A DNA stretch of 64,000 nucleotides from Ohtaekwangia koreensis (GCF_900167975.1 NZ_FUZU01000002.1:751501-815500), one strand, 5' to 3'; shown: positions 47,914 through 57,643, counted from the stretch's first letter. The notes: generated from the letters alone by a model not told the origin. Made by a program: numbers and translations.

Positions 47914-50352
47914 ATGATTCACTTTTCACAACTTCCAAATATAGCAGGAGGTAAGATCCTTCTTTACTCTGAAGACAGATCTATAAGATCGCTCATTATT
48001 GATAGTCGGAAAACTACAGCTATACCGGATACTTTATTTTTTGCTATAACAGGCGAGCGACATGATGGTCATCGCTATATCCGTGAATTATATACCAAAG
48101 GTGTTCGTCAATTTATATTGGAGCATGGCATTGAAAATTTGGAAGAGCTTCAGGGAGCTAACGTTTTACAGGTCGAATCGTCAGTAGATGCACTTCAGAG
48201 TATAGTAGCATTTCATCGATCGCAATTTTCAATTCCGGTGATTGGTATTACGGGTAGTAACGGGAAGACGATAATCAAGGAATGGCTATTTCAAATGTTA
48301 TCCAAGCAGTTGAGTGTGGTTAAAAATCCGGGAAGCTATAATTCACAGGTAGGGGTGCCGTTGTCAGTATGGCAAATTCAATCGCATCACCAGATTGGAA
48401 TTTTTGAAGCGGGTATATCCCGTCCGAATGAAATGCAGAAATTAGCGCGCGTTATTAGGCCAACGATCGGTATATTTTCAACGATCGGGTCAGCGCATGA
48501 TGAAGGCTTTACGGATCGGGAACAAAAAATACAGGAGAAGCTAAAGTTATTTGATCTCGCGGAAATTGTTATTTATTGCAAAGACCATCAGCCGATCGAT
48601 CAGGCTATAGCTGCGAGTAATCGAAAATGCTTTACATGGGGTTATTCGTCCGATGCGAATATAGTTGTTGTCAAAAACGCATCTGATTTTACGGTCTCTT
48701 ACGAACATCAGAATTTCTCATTGTCATTACCCTTCTCTGATCCTGCGTCAATTGAAAACTGTTTTCATTGCATAGCGCTTTTATTGTGGTTGAAGTACGA
48801 TCATATATATATACAGGAAAGTGTAAAGACCCTGCGCACTGTACACATGCGGCTGGAGTTGAAAGAAGGTATCAATCATTGTCAGTTAATCGATGATACT
48901 TATAACAATGATTTAGCCGGACTTGAAATAAGTTTGCAGTTTCTCTCACATCAACATCAGCGTACACGCAAGCGCGTTATACTATCTGATATACTTGAAT
49001 CCGGACTCGATAAAAAAGACCTTGTCAGACAAATAGCAACGCTAATCGACCAAAATAAAGTTGACAATTTTATAGGTATAGGAAGCGCGCTCGCAGAGTA
49101 TAAAAACATGTTTCATTCTAGCGCTTCGTTTTTCGAGACCACAGAAACGTTTTTAAATACGTTTGACACAGATCATCTTCATGACGAAATGATTCTTATA
49201 AAAGGCGCACGCAGTTTTCAATTCGAAAAAATTGTGAGTCGTCTGCAACGTAAAGTGCATGGCACGGTGATGGAAATAAACCTCGGGGCGCTTGTTCACA
49301 ATCTTAACTTTTTTCGCTCACGTTTAAATTCGTCAACGCGCATCATGGTAATGGTGAAAGCATTTGCGTATGGAAGTGGCAGCAATGAAATAGCAAATAT
49401 ACTGCAGTATCATAAAGTAGATTATTTAGGAGTCGCTTACGCGGACGAAGGTGTAGACCTCCGGAAGAATCACATTACACTTCCCATCATGGTGATGAAT
49501 CCATCGGAAGAAAGTTTCGATTCAATTCTAACGTACAACCTCGAACCGGAAGTATATAGTTTCAAAATTCTCAAGGCCCTTATATATTTCCTCAATGGTA
49601 AACCCTGCAACGTTCATGTTAAACTCGATACAGGAATGCATCGCCTTGGTTTTGAGGAAAGCGATCTGGATGAACTCATCCGGTTATTGGTTGCAAATCC
49701 TACCATCAAAGTAGCTTCTATATTTAGTCATCTGGCAGGAGCGGATGAATCTCAACACGATACTTTCTCAACACAACAGGCGGAGAAATTTAAATCATGG
49801 GCTGATGCTATAGCTGCCGTATTAGGATATAGGCCACTATATCATATACTCAATACACCTGGCATTTTGCGCCTTGCTAATTTTCAATTTGACATGGTTC
49901 GCCTGGGCATTGGGTTGTACGGTGTTGATCCTACGGCTGAAAAATTTCAGGAGTTAAAACCTGTAGCAACATTGAAAACAATCGTATCACAGGTGAGAAA
50001 AATTAATAAAGGAGAAAGCATCGGGTATGGAAGGAGAGGCGTTGCAGGACATGACTTGACATTGGCAACAATTGCTGTTGGATATGCAGATGGATTTAGT
50101 CGCGCATTTAGCAGAGGTGTTGGTCAAGTGCTTATTAACGGGAAGCGTGCTCCTGTCATGGGCAATGTATGTATGGATATGTCGATGGTTGATGTAACAG
50201 GAGTTGATGTAAAAGAAGGTGACGAGGTGATCCTGTTCGGAACGCAGTTGCCCATTCAAGAAATTGCGTCTTCTATAAAAACTATTCCCTACGAAATTTT
50301 AACGAACACAAGTGAGCGTGTTAAGCGCGTTTTTGTTGCCGAAAGCATTTAA
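47914..50352 (+). CDS. Bifunctional MurF ligase / alanine racemase fusion
   Basis: The 812-residue protein joins two steps of peptidoglycan precursor synthesis. Residues 1 to about 440 are MurF (UDP-MurNAc-tripeptide:D-Ala-D-Ala ligase), with the P-loop VIGITGSNGKTIIKEWL near 108 and SYNSQVGVPLSVW. Residues about 449-812 are a PLP-dependent alanine racemase, with VMEINLGALVHNLNFFRSRL, the PLP lysine in VMVKAFAYGSGS near 481, HVKLDTGMHRLGF and the catalytic tyrosine region IAVGYADGFSR. Fusing the racemase to the D-Ala-D-Ala-using ligase is a known Bacteroidota arrangement. Both active-site sets look intact. Confidence 0.94.
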   Translation: MIHFSQLPNIAGGKILLYSEDRSIRSLIIDSRKTTAIPDTLFFAITGERHDGHRYIRELYTKGVRQFILEHGIENLEELQGANVLQVESSVDALQSIVAFHRSQFSIPVIGITGSNGKTIIKEWLFQMLSKQLSVVKNPGSYNSQVGVPLSVWQIQSHHQIGIFEAGISRPNEMQKLARVIRPTIGIFSTIGSAHDEGFTDREQKIQEKLKLFDLAEIVIYCKDHQPIDQAIAASNRKCFTWGYSSDANIVVVKNASDFTVSYEHQNFSLSLPFSDPASIENCFHCIALLLWLKYDHIYIQESVKTLRTVHMRLELKEGINHCQLIDDTYNNDLAGLEISLQFLSHQHQRTRKRVILSDILESGLDKKDLVRQIATLIDQNKVDNFIGIGSALAEYKNMFHSSASFFETTETFLNTFDTDHLHDEMILIKGARSFQFEKIVSRLQRKVHGTVMEINLGALVHNLNFFRSRLNSSTRIMVMVKAFAYGSGSNEIANILQYHKVDYLGVAYADEGVDLRKNHITLPIMVMNPSEESFDSILTYNLEPEVYSFKILKALIYFLNGKPCNVHVKLDTGMHRLGFEESDLDELIRLLVANPTIKVASIFSHLAGADESQHDTFSTQQAEKFKSWADAIAAVLGYRPLYHILNTPGILRLANFQFDMVRLGIGLYGVDPTAEKFQELKPVATLKTIVSQVRKINKGESIGYGRRGVAGHDLTLATIAVGYADGFSRAFSRGVGQVLINGKRAPVMGNVCMDMSMVDVTGVDVKEGDEVILFGTQLPIQEIASSIKTIPYEILTNTSERVKRVFVAESI

Positions 50353-50405
50353 AAATCATCTGAAAGGCATTTTATCAAAATTTTAGCCCCTTTTTTCTCC
50401 GAATA

Positions 50406-50437
50406 TTTGGCCGTTAATGTCGGTGGCTTCATATTTG
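50406..50437 (+). promoter_or_regulatory. Probable promoter of the TauE exporter gene
   Basis: TTTG (50406-50409), a 20-bp spacer, then CATATTTG (50430-50437), one base off TAnnTTTG. The expected start leaves a leader of about 38-40 nt before the ATG at 50482. Confidence 0.5.
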
Positions 50438-50481
50438 TATACTAGATCGATAGAGAATAGAGGATAAAGACATTATTTGAA

Positions 50482-51411
50482 ATGGAAAGACAGCAATCAT
50501 TTGAAGAAGTAACGACTTTGCAGGCACCTCAAAAGCCTTCCTTTAACTGGAAGTATGTTTACATTTCGATCATCGTAGTGGTTTCTGTTTTTACGTTAGG
50601 AACGATTCTATACTCTTACAATTTTATTGAAGTAGCAGGCTCCTGGATCAGTCAGCTTAATGAAGATTTTTATTTGTTCATCGTAGCGGGCTTCATTGCT
50701 CAGATGATTGATGGTGCATTAGGCATGGCCTATGGTGTGAGTGCATCTACGTTCCTGCTTTCCTTTGGAGTTCCACCCGCAGCAGCAAGTGCCAGCATAC
50801 ATACATCGGAAATTTTCACCAGCGGAGTTTCAGGACTCATGCATTTGAAATTTCAAAATGTAAATAAAAAACTATTCAAGACTCTCCTGTTGCCAGGTGT
50901 TATCGGTGCCATTCTTGGTGCATATGTGTTGTCTTCATTGGAAGAGTATAACATTTATATAAAGCCGTTCATAGCGGCATATACACTTTATTTGGGCGTT
51001 ATAATTATCAGGAAAGCCATTATCGGGAGCAGCAAAAAAATTAAAACGAAAGCTATACCGAAGCTTGCAACCTTTGGCGGATTCATGGATTCTATAGGAG
51101 GCGGAGGTTGGGGGCCAATCGTTTCCTCTACATTGATTGCCGGAGGCCGGCACCCGCGCTATACCATTGGCTCTGTAAACCTCACTGAATTCTTTGTAGC
51201 TCTCGCGAGTTCTATAACTTTCTTTGCAGTGATAGGACTTAGTCACTGGCAGATCATTGCCGGACTTATTGTGGGGGGTATAATTGCAGCCCCTATAGCA
51301 GCTTATTTTTCAAGCAGGCTTCCTATTAAACGAATGATGATTCTGGTGGGATGTATGGTTATACTCGTTAGCATTCGCATCATCTTTGTAAGTGTCAGTT
51401 CTTTCTTGTGA
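50482..51411 (+). CDS. TauE/SafE-family sulfite or sulfonate exporter
   Basis: The 309-residue protein has about eight hydrophobic segments after a cytoplasmic N-terminus of 27 residues. The TauE/SafE repeat patterns are DFYLFIVAGFIAQMIDGALGMAYGVSASTFLLSFGVPPAAASASIHTSEIFTSGVSGLMHL and, in the second half, LATFGGFMDSIGGGGWGPIVSSTLIAGGRHPRYTIGSVNLTEFFVALAS. It should export sulfite, sulfonate or a similar organic anion at the inner membrane. It has its own promoter. Its stop is two bases from the converging stop of a 50-residue protein. Confidence 0.9.
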   Translation: MERQQSFEEVTTLQAPQKPSFNWKYVYISIIVVVSVFTLGTILYSYNFIEVAGSWISQLNEDFYLFIVAGFIAQMIDGALGMAYGVSASTFLLSFGVPPAAASASIHTSEIFTSGVSGLMHLKFQNVNKKLFKTLLLPGVIGAILGAYVLSSLEEYNIYIKPFIAAYTLYLGVIIIRKAIIGSSKKIKTKAIPKLATFGGFMDSIGGGGWGPIVSSTLIAGGRHPRYTIGSVNLTEFFVALASSITFFAVIGLSHWQIIAGLIVGGIIAAPIAAYFSSRLPIKRMMILVGCMVILVSIRIIFVSVSSFL

Positions 51412-51413
51412 CG

Positions 51414-51566
51414 CTAGCCACAGCCAAGGTTTTTCTTTAAGTCCCGTGAAGGAATGCCTCCAAAGTCAAAAGAATTTTCTTCGGAAGAAGAATCCTCTTT
51501 TACGGGTTGAGATTTAGGCTCAGGTTTCTCTTTCGCTTTCTTTAATTCCTTCTTTTTCTTTGTCAT
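51414..51566 (-). CDS. 50-residue small protein with C-terminal KNLGCG
   Basis: The product is MTKKKKELKKAKEKPEPKSQ, a lysine- and acid-rich middle, then NSFDFGGIPSRDLKKNLGCG. The DFGGxPxRDLKKNLGCG tail is, as far as I recall, a conserved C-terminal block in many Bacteroidota small proteins. The terminal cysteine three residues from the end could bind a metal or be modified. It is divergent from feoA, 114 bp apart, so the two could share regulation by iron. It is shorter than usual ORF cut-offs. No promoter box is clear. Confidence 0.65.
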   Translation of the reverse strand: MTKKKKELKKAKEKPEPKSQPVKEDSSSEENSFDFGGIPSRDLKKNLGCG

Positions 51567-51616
51567 TTCCAGCATTGTCGATGCTATAACAACATCACGG
51601 ATCTAAAAATAAATCA

Positions 51617-51648
51617 TTTGCTCAAGACTGGAACCACCCATATCTTTG
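51617..51648 (+). promoter_or_regulatory. Promoter of feoAB
   Basis: TTTG (51617-51620), a 20-bp spacer and TATCTTTG (51641-51648) match the Bacteroidota consensus almost perfectly. The expected leader before the ATG at 51681 is about 27 nt. I see no obvious Fur-box palindrome in this 114-bp region. Confidence 0.72.
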
Positions 51649-51680
51649 CCTTGTTTAAATTTAATCTAAATAAGTCGGGG

Positions 51681-51911
51681 ATGACGCGGTTAAAAAATGT
51701 TTCTCAGATGAAACCTGGCGAAGTGGGCATTGTGGCTGGATTTACGGATGATCATCTCTCTGTAAAACTGATGGAAATGGGTTGTCTGCCAGGCGCTTCG
51801 GTGCGTTTCAATTTTACTGCTCCATTTGGTGATCCGGTGTGTATCAGTGTTTCAGGCTATGAACTTTCGCTTCGGCTGGATGAAGCTGCGACCATCTCAA
51901 TCCTGAATTAG
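51681..51911 (+). CDS. feoA: FeoA, ferrous iron transport accessory protein
   Basis: From the ATG at 51681 the protein has 76 residues, the usual FeoA length; the frame stays open upstream to 51618 but that part is not FeoA-like. The SH3-like fold reads MTRLKNVSQMKPGEVGIVAGFTDD, LSVKLMEMGCLPGASVRFNF and GDPVCISVSGYELSLRLDEA, the last containing the family's G-x-x-L-x-L-R motif. It supports ferrous iron import by FeoB. FeoB follows after 4 bp. Confidence 0.93.
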   Translation: MTRLKNVSQMKPGEVGIVAGFTDDHLSVKLMEMGCLPGASVRFNFTAPFGDPVCISVSGYELSLRLDEAATISILN

Positions 51912-51915
51912 TGTA

Positions 51916-54039
51916 ATGGCCTCCGGTAAACGTTTAAAGATTGCATTGGTCGGGAATCCGAATTCGGGCAAATCATCGTTGTTTAATTACCTTACTGGTC
52001 TCAATCAAAAGATAGGAAACTTTCCAGGAGTTACGGTTGAAAAAAAGACTGGCGCCTGCTCGCTTCTTGATGGAAGCGTTGTAGAGATTGTTGACTTCCC
52101 CGGCATTTATAGTATATATCCACGAAGTCTGGATGAGCAAATTGTTTCTGAAGTATTGCTTGACCATCATTCTTCCGCTACACCCGATAAAATTATTGTT
52201 GTTGCAGACGCCACAAATTTAAAGCGCGGCCTACTTCTGTTGACGCAAGTAATAGATATAGGCTTGCCAACGATACTGGTGTTAAACATGATGGACCTCG
52301 TAGCAAAGGCCGGCATCAGTTACGATCTTCAACTACTTTCTAAAAAACTGGGGGTGCCGGTTGTTCCTATCAACGCACGCAATGGCATTGGTATAATTGA
52401 ATTAAAAACTCAATTGGCAGCAACGCTGCCAGTGTCTGATAAAACAATCTTTTCTATCTGGGATGATGCAAAGCTCCCTGTGAAACAACTTCGCGATCGG
52501 GTAGGAATCGACAATGATTACGAAGCATATTTATTTCTCGAGCAGCCCCAGTCACTTGGGTTCCTAAATTCAGAGCGGAAAAATATTGTTGATCAGATCA
52601 GATCAGAATATAAATTTTTCCCCGGTAAATTTCAGGGCGCTGAAACGATCCATCGCTATAGCTTCATTCAAGATTTGCTGAATGAAATCACACTGAAGGC
52701 CTCCGTTGATCAATCCTGGAAAAAAAGGTCCCGTCAACTTGATCTTATACTCACACACAAAGTGTGGGGCTATCTTATATTCTTCGGAATACTCTTCCTT
52801 ATTTTCCAGGCAATCTTTGCGTGGGCCACGGTGCCTATGGATTTTATCGATGGTGCATTTGCTAATCTCAGTCGGTACATAAGTTCTGTATTACCCCAAG
52901 GGCCACTCACAAGTCTTTTAGCAGAAGGTGTTATTCCCGGACTTGGTGGAATTATAATTTTCGTTCCGCAGATCGCTATTCTCTTTGCTTTCATTTCAGC
53001 ATTGGAGGAGTCAGGCTATATGGCACGCGTTGTTTTTCTGATGGATAAAATGATGCGCAAATTTGGTTTGAACGGAAAGAGTGTTGTTCCATTAATGTCT
53101 GGTGTAGCGTGTGCTATACCAGCCATCATGGCTACACGCACAATTGACAATTGGAAGGAGCGTACCATTACTATTATGGTAACACCATTGATGAGTTGCT
53201 CTGCACGATTACCAATCTTCACAATTCTGATTGCACTTATCGTACCCGATCAAAAAACACTTGGATTCTTTAACCTGCAAGGTCTCGCGCTCATGGGACT
53301 ATATTTGCTTGGCTTTGTTGCTGCGATGGGATCCGCATGGGTAATGAAACTAATCATCAATGTAAAGGAACGGAGTTATCTGATGATGGAACTTCCTACC
53401 TATAGAATTCCCAAATGGTCGAATGTAGGCTTTACTATTCTTGAAAAAACGAAAGCATTTGTGTTGCAAGCCGGTAAAGTAATTATGGCCATCACAATCA
53501 TTCTATGGGTATTGGGAAGTTATGGTCCCGGAGACAGAATGAGTAAAGCAGAAGAAGTGGTGCAGGAGCAAACAAAGAATATGCGACTGACTGAAGAAGG
53601 AATGGCTGATCGTATCGCTGCTTATAAACTCGAAAATTCATATGCTGGTATAATCGGGAAAGCTATAGAGCCAGCGATTAAACCTTTGGGTTATGATTGG
53701 AAAATAGGTATAGCATTGATCACATCGTTCGCAGCACGTGAAGTGTTTGTAGGTACCATAGCAACCATCTATAGCATTGGAAGTGTGAAGGAAGATGATG
53801 AGACTACAATCAAAGCCCGCATGAAAGAAGAGATTAATCCGGATACCGGAGGTCCACGCTTTACACCGGCTGTAGGATTTTCACTTCTGGTCTTTTACAC
53901 ATTTGCTATGCAATGCATGAGCACACTTGCAGTGGTATACCGTGAAACGCACGGCTGGAAATGGCCAATGATTCAACTGGTGTATATGACAGTGCTTGCT
54001 TACGTATCTGCGCTCGCAGTCTACCAAATTCTTTCGTAA
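51916..54039 (+). CDS. feoB: FeoB, ferrous iron transporter
   Basis: The 707-residue protein has a cytoplasmic GTPase domain with G1 VGNPNSGKSSLFNYLTG (about residues 9-25), the GVTVEKK switch and FPGIYS G3 region, then a helical spacer. The membrane part has the two Gate motifs, including ESGYMARVVFLMDKMMRKFGLNGKSVVPLMSGVACAIPAIMATRTI and the SCSARLPIFTILIAL repeat. It imports Fe2+ across the inner membrane. There is no fused FeoC. It forms a two-gene operon with feoA. Confidence 0.96.
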   Translation: MASGKRLKIALVGNPNSGKSSLFNYLTGLNQKIGNFPGVTVEKKTGACSLLDGSVVEIVDFPGIYSIYPRSLDEQIVSEVLLDHHSSATPDKIIVVADATNLKRGLLLLTQVIDIGLPTILVLNMMDLVAKAGISYDLQLLSKKLGVPVVPINARNGIGIIELKTQLAATLPVSDKTIFSIWDDAKLPVKQLRDRVGIDNDYEAYLFLEQPQSLGFLNSERKNIVDQIRSEYKFFPGKFQGAETIHRYSFIQDLLNEITLKASVDQSWKKRSRQLDLILTHKVWGYLIFFGILFLIFQAIFAWATVPMDFIDGAFANLSRYISSVLPQGPLTSLLAEGVIPGLGGIIIFVPQIAILFAFISALEESGYMARVVFLMDKMMRKFGLNGKSVVPLMSGVACAIPAIMATRTIDNWKERTITIMVTPLMSCSARLPIFTILIALIVPDQKTLGFFNLQGLALMGLYLLGFVAAMGSAWVMKLIINVKERSYLMMELPTYRIPKWSNVGFTILEKTKAFVLQAGKVIMAITIILWVLGSYGPGDRMSKAEEVVQEQTKNMRLTEEGMADRIAAYKLENSYAGIIGKAIEPAIKPLGYDWKIGIALITSFAAREVFVGTIATIYSIGSVKEDDETTIKARMKEEINPDTGGPRFTPAVGFSLLVFYTFAMQCMSTLAVVYRETHGWKWPMIQLVYMTVLAYVSALAVYQILS

Positions 54040-54111
54040 CCGATATTTTATCGACAACCGTTCTGAATTGTGCCCTCATAATTCATAACTTACGCATGTC
54101 AATTCTCTTTC

Positions 54112-54492
54112 ATGAATAAGAATTACCAACTCGGCTTGCTATATCTTGTTAAACTGCTTATCGATGCAGACGGGATTGCTGATGAAAAAGAATTGGAGGC
54201 TTTGCGCCTGATAAAAAAGCATGAGCAGATATCAGATGATGTCTTTCTTGAGTTCGAGGATGCGTTGCAACAATTTAATGAGCGCAAGGTGTATGAAACC
54301 GGTATCACGCTCATCAATGCTTGTAGCCAGGAAGAAAAGCTGAAAGTATTTGCAACGCTCTACAGACTTTCAGAAGCCGATGGCCGCGTTCATGTTAAGG
54401 AAATAAAATTATTACTATACTCTATCAAAACAGCCGGAATGGAATTCGACGATGTAGTAAATTACGCCCGGTCTTTACCTTCGATCTTTTAA
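54112..54492 (+). CDS. TerB-like helical protein
   Basis: The 126-residue all-helical protein begins MNKNYQLGLLYLVKLLIDADGIADEKELEALRLI and continues with LYRLSEADGRVHVKEIKLLLYSIKTAGMEFDDVVNYAR. The two DADGxxDxxE / EADGRVHxxE motifs are the metal-binding TerB repeat. TerB-like proteins bind divalent metal and act at membranes, though a tellurite role is not implied. It is 72 bp after feoB and 14 bp before the HEAT-cyclophilin lipoprotein, probably co-transcribed with the latter. Confidence 0.82.
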   Translation: MNKNYQLGLLYLVKLLIDADGIADEKELEALRLIKKHEQISDDVFLEFEDALQQFNERKVYETGITLINACSQEEKLKVFATLYRLSEADGRVHVKEIKLLLYSIKTAGMEFDDVVNYARSLPSIF

Positions 54493-54506
54493 TTTCCATT
54501 GATACT

Positions 54507-56426
54507 ATGATAAGAATTGTCGCATCAGGCATAGCTCTTTCCCTGATCATGTCTGTTTTGATTTCCTGTACGAAACCAAAACAATCCATCAACAAATTTT
54601 CAGATACAGTTTTTGTTAAGATTGCAGATTTTCAGGATCGAAGATTATCAGATAGTCTATATATATACTTTAAAAATGAAAATGCAGCGTACCGAAAAGA
54701 TGCTGTACTTGCATTTGCTTCTATCCAGGACACGACCGCTATAGATGCACTTCAGGAAGTATTGTTGAACGATACAGATTCTTTGGTGCGACAAGCAGCA
54801 GCCTATGCGTTGGGTCAGACTAAAAGCAACAGGAGTGCCGTTGCACTTGCCACAGCCCTTAAAAAGGAGAAGCTTAGTTTTATTCTTAAAGAAATATTGG
54901 AGGCCTATGGGAAGGTGACCTCGCGTTGGGATTTAACCGTAACTCCTAAAGACTCAATTGTAACAGAAGGATTAGCATTGTCATATTATCGTGCCGGTCT
55001 TAAGAAAACAATCGATAGTACATTTCATAAAAGAGCATCCGAACTTTTACAGAAACCAAATACAGAACCAACACGACTTGCTGCAGCTCACTATTTTGCC
55101 AGAGGTGCGAACGGATTTGACAGGTATGAGAAAGCAATACTCCATGCTGCGCGGTATGATCTCTCATCTGATGTACGGATGGCATCTGCATTAGCACTCG
55201 GAAAAATTAAATCCGATTCATCGCGAGTAAATCTTGAATATATAGTGAAGAGTGATGCTGACTACCGCATTCGTGTAAATGCAATTCGCGCGCTTCAAAG
55301 TTTTCCTTTCACGAAGACTAAAGTAACGCTGTTAAATACATTAACCGATGAACAAGTAAATATACCAGTAACAACATCGGAAGTAATAAAAGAGGTCATC
55401 ACAAAAGATGATTGGAAGGAAGTGGCATCGATCGCGAAGGTTGCATCCAATCCACGCGTGCAGGCAAACCTATACGAAGCAGCGCTGCGCGTAAGTGATG
55501 ATAAAGCACTTGCAGAAGAAATTGCCAATCAGGTTAAGTCTGCATCAAATCCTTACAAGAAGTCAGCATTTTTATCAGCACTTCAACAATCGGTTATGAT
55601 GTATGCATTTGTAGAAGAGCAATTATTCGCAGCGGACACACCCGTTGTTAAATTGTCTGCAGCGGCAGCATTGGTGGCCATGAACTACCATAAAGATTTC
55701 AAGCCCTCTTTGCAAAAACATTTTTCTGATATATATATAAAGGCTTTACAAACCGGTGATGCTGCAGTTATAGGAACTATAGCGGGCGCGCTGATGGATT
55801 CAACATTACGATATAAAAGTATAATGAAGGATTATACATTTTTGTACGATGCAAAAAAACAGTTAAGCCTTCCGAAGGATAATGAAGCACTACAAACTTT
55901 GGAAGCCGCTATAGCATTCTTCGAAGGCAAGAAAAATTCTCCTCCCGTTCAGAATGAATTCAATCATCCGATCGATTGGAAACTTGTAAAGTCCATTCCG
56001 AAAAATCAAAAAGTAATGGTGCGTACAACGAAGGGTGATATCATACTGAAACTTTTAGTGGAGGAAGCACCCGGTTCTGTGGCGAACTTTGTAGCGTTGC
56101 TCAATCAAAAATATTTTGATCAGAAATTCTTCCATCGTGTGGTTCCTAATTTTGTTGTACAGGCAGGATGTAATCGTGGCGATGGATGGGGAAGCGAAGA
56201 TTACTCAATTCGCTCAGAGTTTTCATTAATAAGGTATAAAACCGGAAGTGTAGGAATGGCGTCTGCGGGAAAAGACACCGAAGGTACACAGTGGTTCATT
56301 ACACATTCGCCAACACCACATCTTGATGGCCGATATACCATATTCGCAGATGTGGAAAGCGGAATGGAAATCGTGCACCTGATAGAAGTAGGCGACCAGA
56401 TCCTGGAAGTATCTTTCGTTCAGTAA
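54507..56426 (+). CDS. HEAT-repeat lipoprotein fused to a cyclophilin
   Basis: The 639-residue protein has a lipobox SVLISC near residue 20. Residues about 60-480 are HEAT-like repeats (DAVLAFASIQDTTAIDALQEVL, DTDSLVRQAAAYALGQTKSNRSAVALATAL). Residues about 500-639 are a cyclophilin-type prolyl isomerase: VMVRTTKGDIILKLLVEEAPGSVANFVALLNQKYF, FHRVVPNFVVQAGCNRGDGWG and GTQWFITHSPTPHLDGRYTIFADV. The catalytic Arg and the FxxQ/FIT motifs are present in the pattern. It probably assists folding of envelope or secreted proteins, with the HEAT array holding the client. It is anchored to a membrane. Confidence 0.88.
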   Translation: MIRIVASGIALSLIMSVLISCTKPKQSINKFSDTVFVKIADFQDRRLSDSLYIYFKNENAAYRKDAVLAFASIQDTTAIDALQEVLLNDTDSLVRQAAAYALGQTKSNRSAVALATALKKEKLSFILKEILEAYGKVTSRWDLTVTPKDSIVTEGLALSYYRAGLKKTIDSTFHKRASELLQKPNTEPTRLAAAHYFARGANGFDRYEKAILHAARYDLSSDVRMASALALGKIKSDSSRVNLEYIVKSDADYRIRVNAIRALQSFPFTKTKVTLLNTLTDEQVNIPVTTSEVIKEVITKDDWKEVASIAKVASNPRVQANLYEAALRVSDDKALAEEIANQVKSASNPYKKSAFLSALQQSVMMYAFVEEQLFAADTPVVKLSAAAALVAMNYHKDFKPSLQKHFSDIYIKALQTGDAAVIGTIAGALMDSTLRYKSIMKDYTFLYDAKKQLSLPKDNEALQTLEAAIAFFEGKKNSPPVQNEFNHPIDWKLVKSIPKNQKVMVRTTKGDIILKLLVEEAPGSVANFVALLNQKYFDQKFFHRVVPNFVVQAGCNRGDGWGSEDYSIRSEFSLIRYKTGSVGMASAGKDTEGTQWFITHSPTPHLDGRYTIFADVESGMEIVHLIEVGDQILEVSFVQ

Positions 56427-56496
56427 TAAATGCCTCTTTGGATTTCTGTGAGGCAAAAAGATATGATTAACTTCGCCTCCAAAATCAGTATCACCA

Positions 56497-57636
56497 TTGA
56501 GCTTTTCTTTTCAACAAAATTTTAAACTTGGTGTTCTCGGTGGAGGACAGCTGGGGCGGATGCTTATTCAGTCCGGAATAGATTTCAACATTCCTTTTTC
56601 AATTCTTGATCCGGATGAGCATGCGCCTTGCTCAACACTTGCTGAATTCCATCATGGCAAGCTTACAGATTTTGATACCGTGATGAAATTTGGCAGCGCG
56701 TGCGATGTCATTACAATTGAAATTGAAAACGTAAATACGAAGGCACTGAAAGCACTGGTGGATCAGGGCAAGAAAGTATACCCACAGCCTGAAGTTATTG
56801 AGTTAATTCAGGATAAGAGAATTCAAAAAGCATTTTATCGTGACAACGGTATACCTACTGCTGAATTTATACTGGTTGAAAACGCTACTGAAGTAAAACA
56901 GAATGCTACATTTTTACCCGCTGTAAACAAGTTGGGGAAAGAAGGATATGATGGTCGCGGTGTACAGATTCTTCGCGAAGAAAAAGATCTTGCGAAAGCA
57001 TTTGACGCTCCAGGCCTTCTTGAGAAACTGATCGACTTCGATAAAGAAATTTCGGTGATCGTTGCCCGCAATGAAGCGGGTGAAATTAAAACATTTCCGG
57101 TAGTTGAAATGGTTTTTCATCCGGTGCATAACCTGGTAGAATATTTATTTGCGCCTGCAGATATATCAAAAGCTATAGCGCAGGAAGCAGACACTATAGC
57201 TTGTAAAATCATCACCACACTAAACATGGTGGGTATATTAGCGGTCGAAATGTTTGTTACCAAAGATGGCAAAGTACTTGTGAATGAAATTGCGCCACGC
57301 CCACACAACAGCGGTCATCAAACTATAGAAGCGAATACTACTTCTCAATATGAACAACATCTTCGTGCCATCCTGAATTTACCTTTAGGCGATACAAGTT
57401 TATGTATACCGAGCGCTATGGTAAACTTGCTAGGTGAAGCAGATTATTCCGGGTTGGCCAAATACGAAGGCTTTAATGAAGTTGTAAAGCTTCCAGGTGT
57501 ACATGTACATTTATACGGTAAACGTTTTACAAAGCCTTTCCGAAAAATGGGACACGTTACAATCGTTGATCACGATGTAGAGCGCTTAAAAGAGAAAACC
57601 AACTTCGTAAAAGAAACATTGAAAGTTATAGCCTGA
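56497..57636 (+). CDS. purK: 5-(Carboxyamino)imidazole ribonucleotide synthase
   Basis: The 379-residue ATP-grasp enzyme makes N5-carboxyaminoimidazole ribonucleotide in purine synthesis. It shows [18 protein letters not shown] near residues 10-27, [19 protein letters not shown] in the ATP lid, and [30 protein letters not shown] near 265-294. The start is TTG at 56497; no in-frame ATG lies near. TAACTTCG, one base off the -7 consensus, is 27 bp upstream. The frame leads 7 bp later into purE. Confidence 0.95.
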   Translation: MSFSFQQNFKLGVLGGGQLGRMLIQSGIDFNIPFSILDPDEHAPCSTLAEFHHGKLTDFDTVMKFGSACDVITIEIENVNTKALKALVDQGKKVYPQPEVIELIQDKRIQKAFYRDNGIPTAEFILVENATEVKQNATFLPAVNKLGKEGYDGRGVQILREEKDLAKAFDAPGLLEKLIDFDKEISVIVARNEAGEIKTFPVVEMVFHPVHNLVEYLFAPADISKAIAQEADTIACKIITTLNMVGILAVEMFVTKDGKVLVNEIAPRPHNSGHQTIEANTTSQYEQHLRAILNLPLGDTSLCIPSAMVNLLGEADYSGLAKYEGFNEVVKLPGVHVHLYGKRFTKPFRKMGHVTIVDHDVERLKEKTNFVKETLKVIA

Positions 57637-57643
57637 TATATAT

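Noticed and set aside
51567-51680. A Fur box at the feoAB promoter
   Set aside because: No GATAATGATAATCATTATC-like palindrome was found by eye; iron control may use another site or mechanism.
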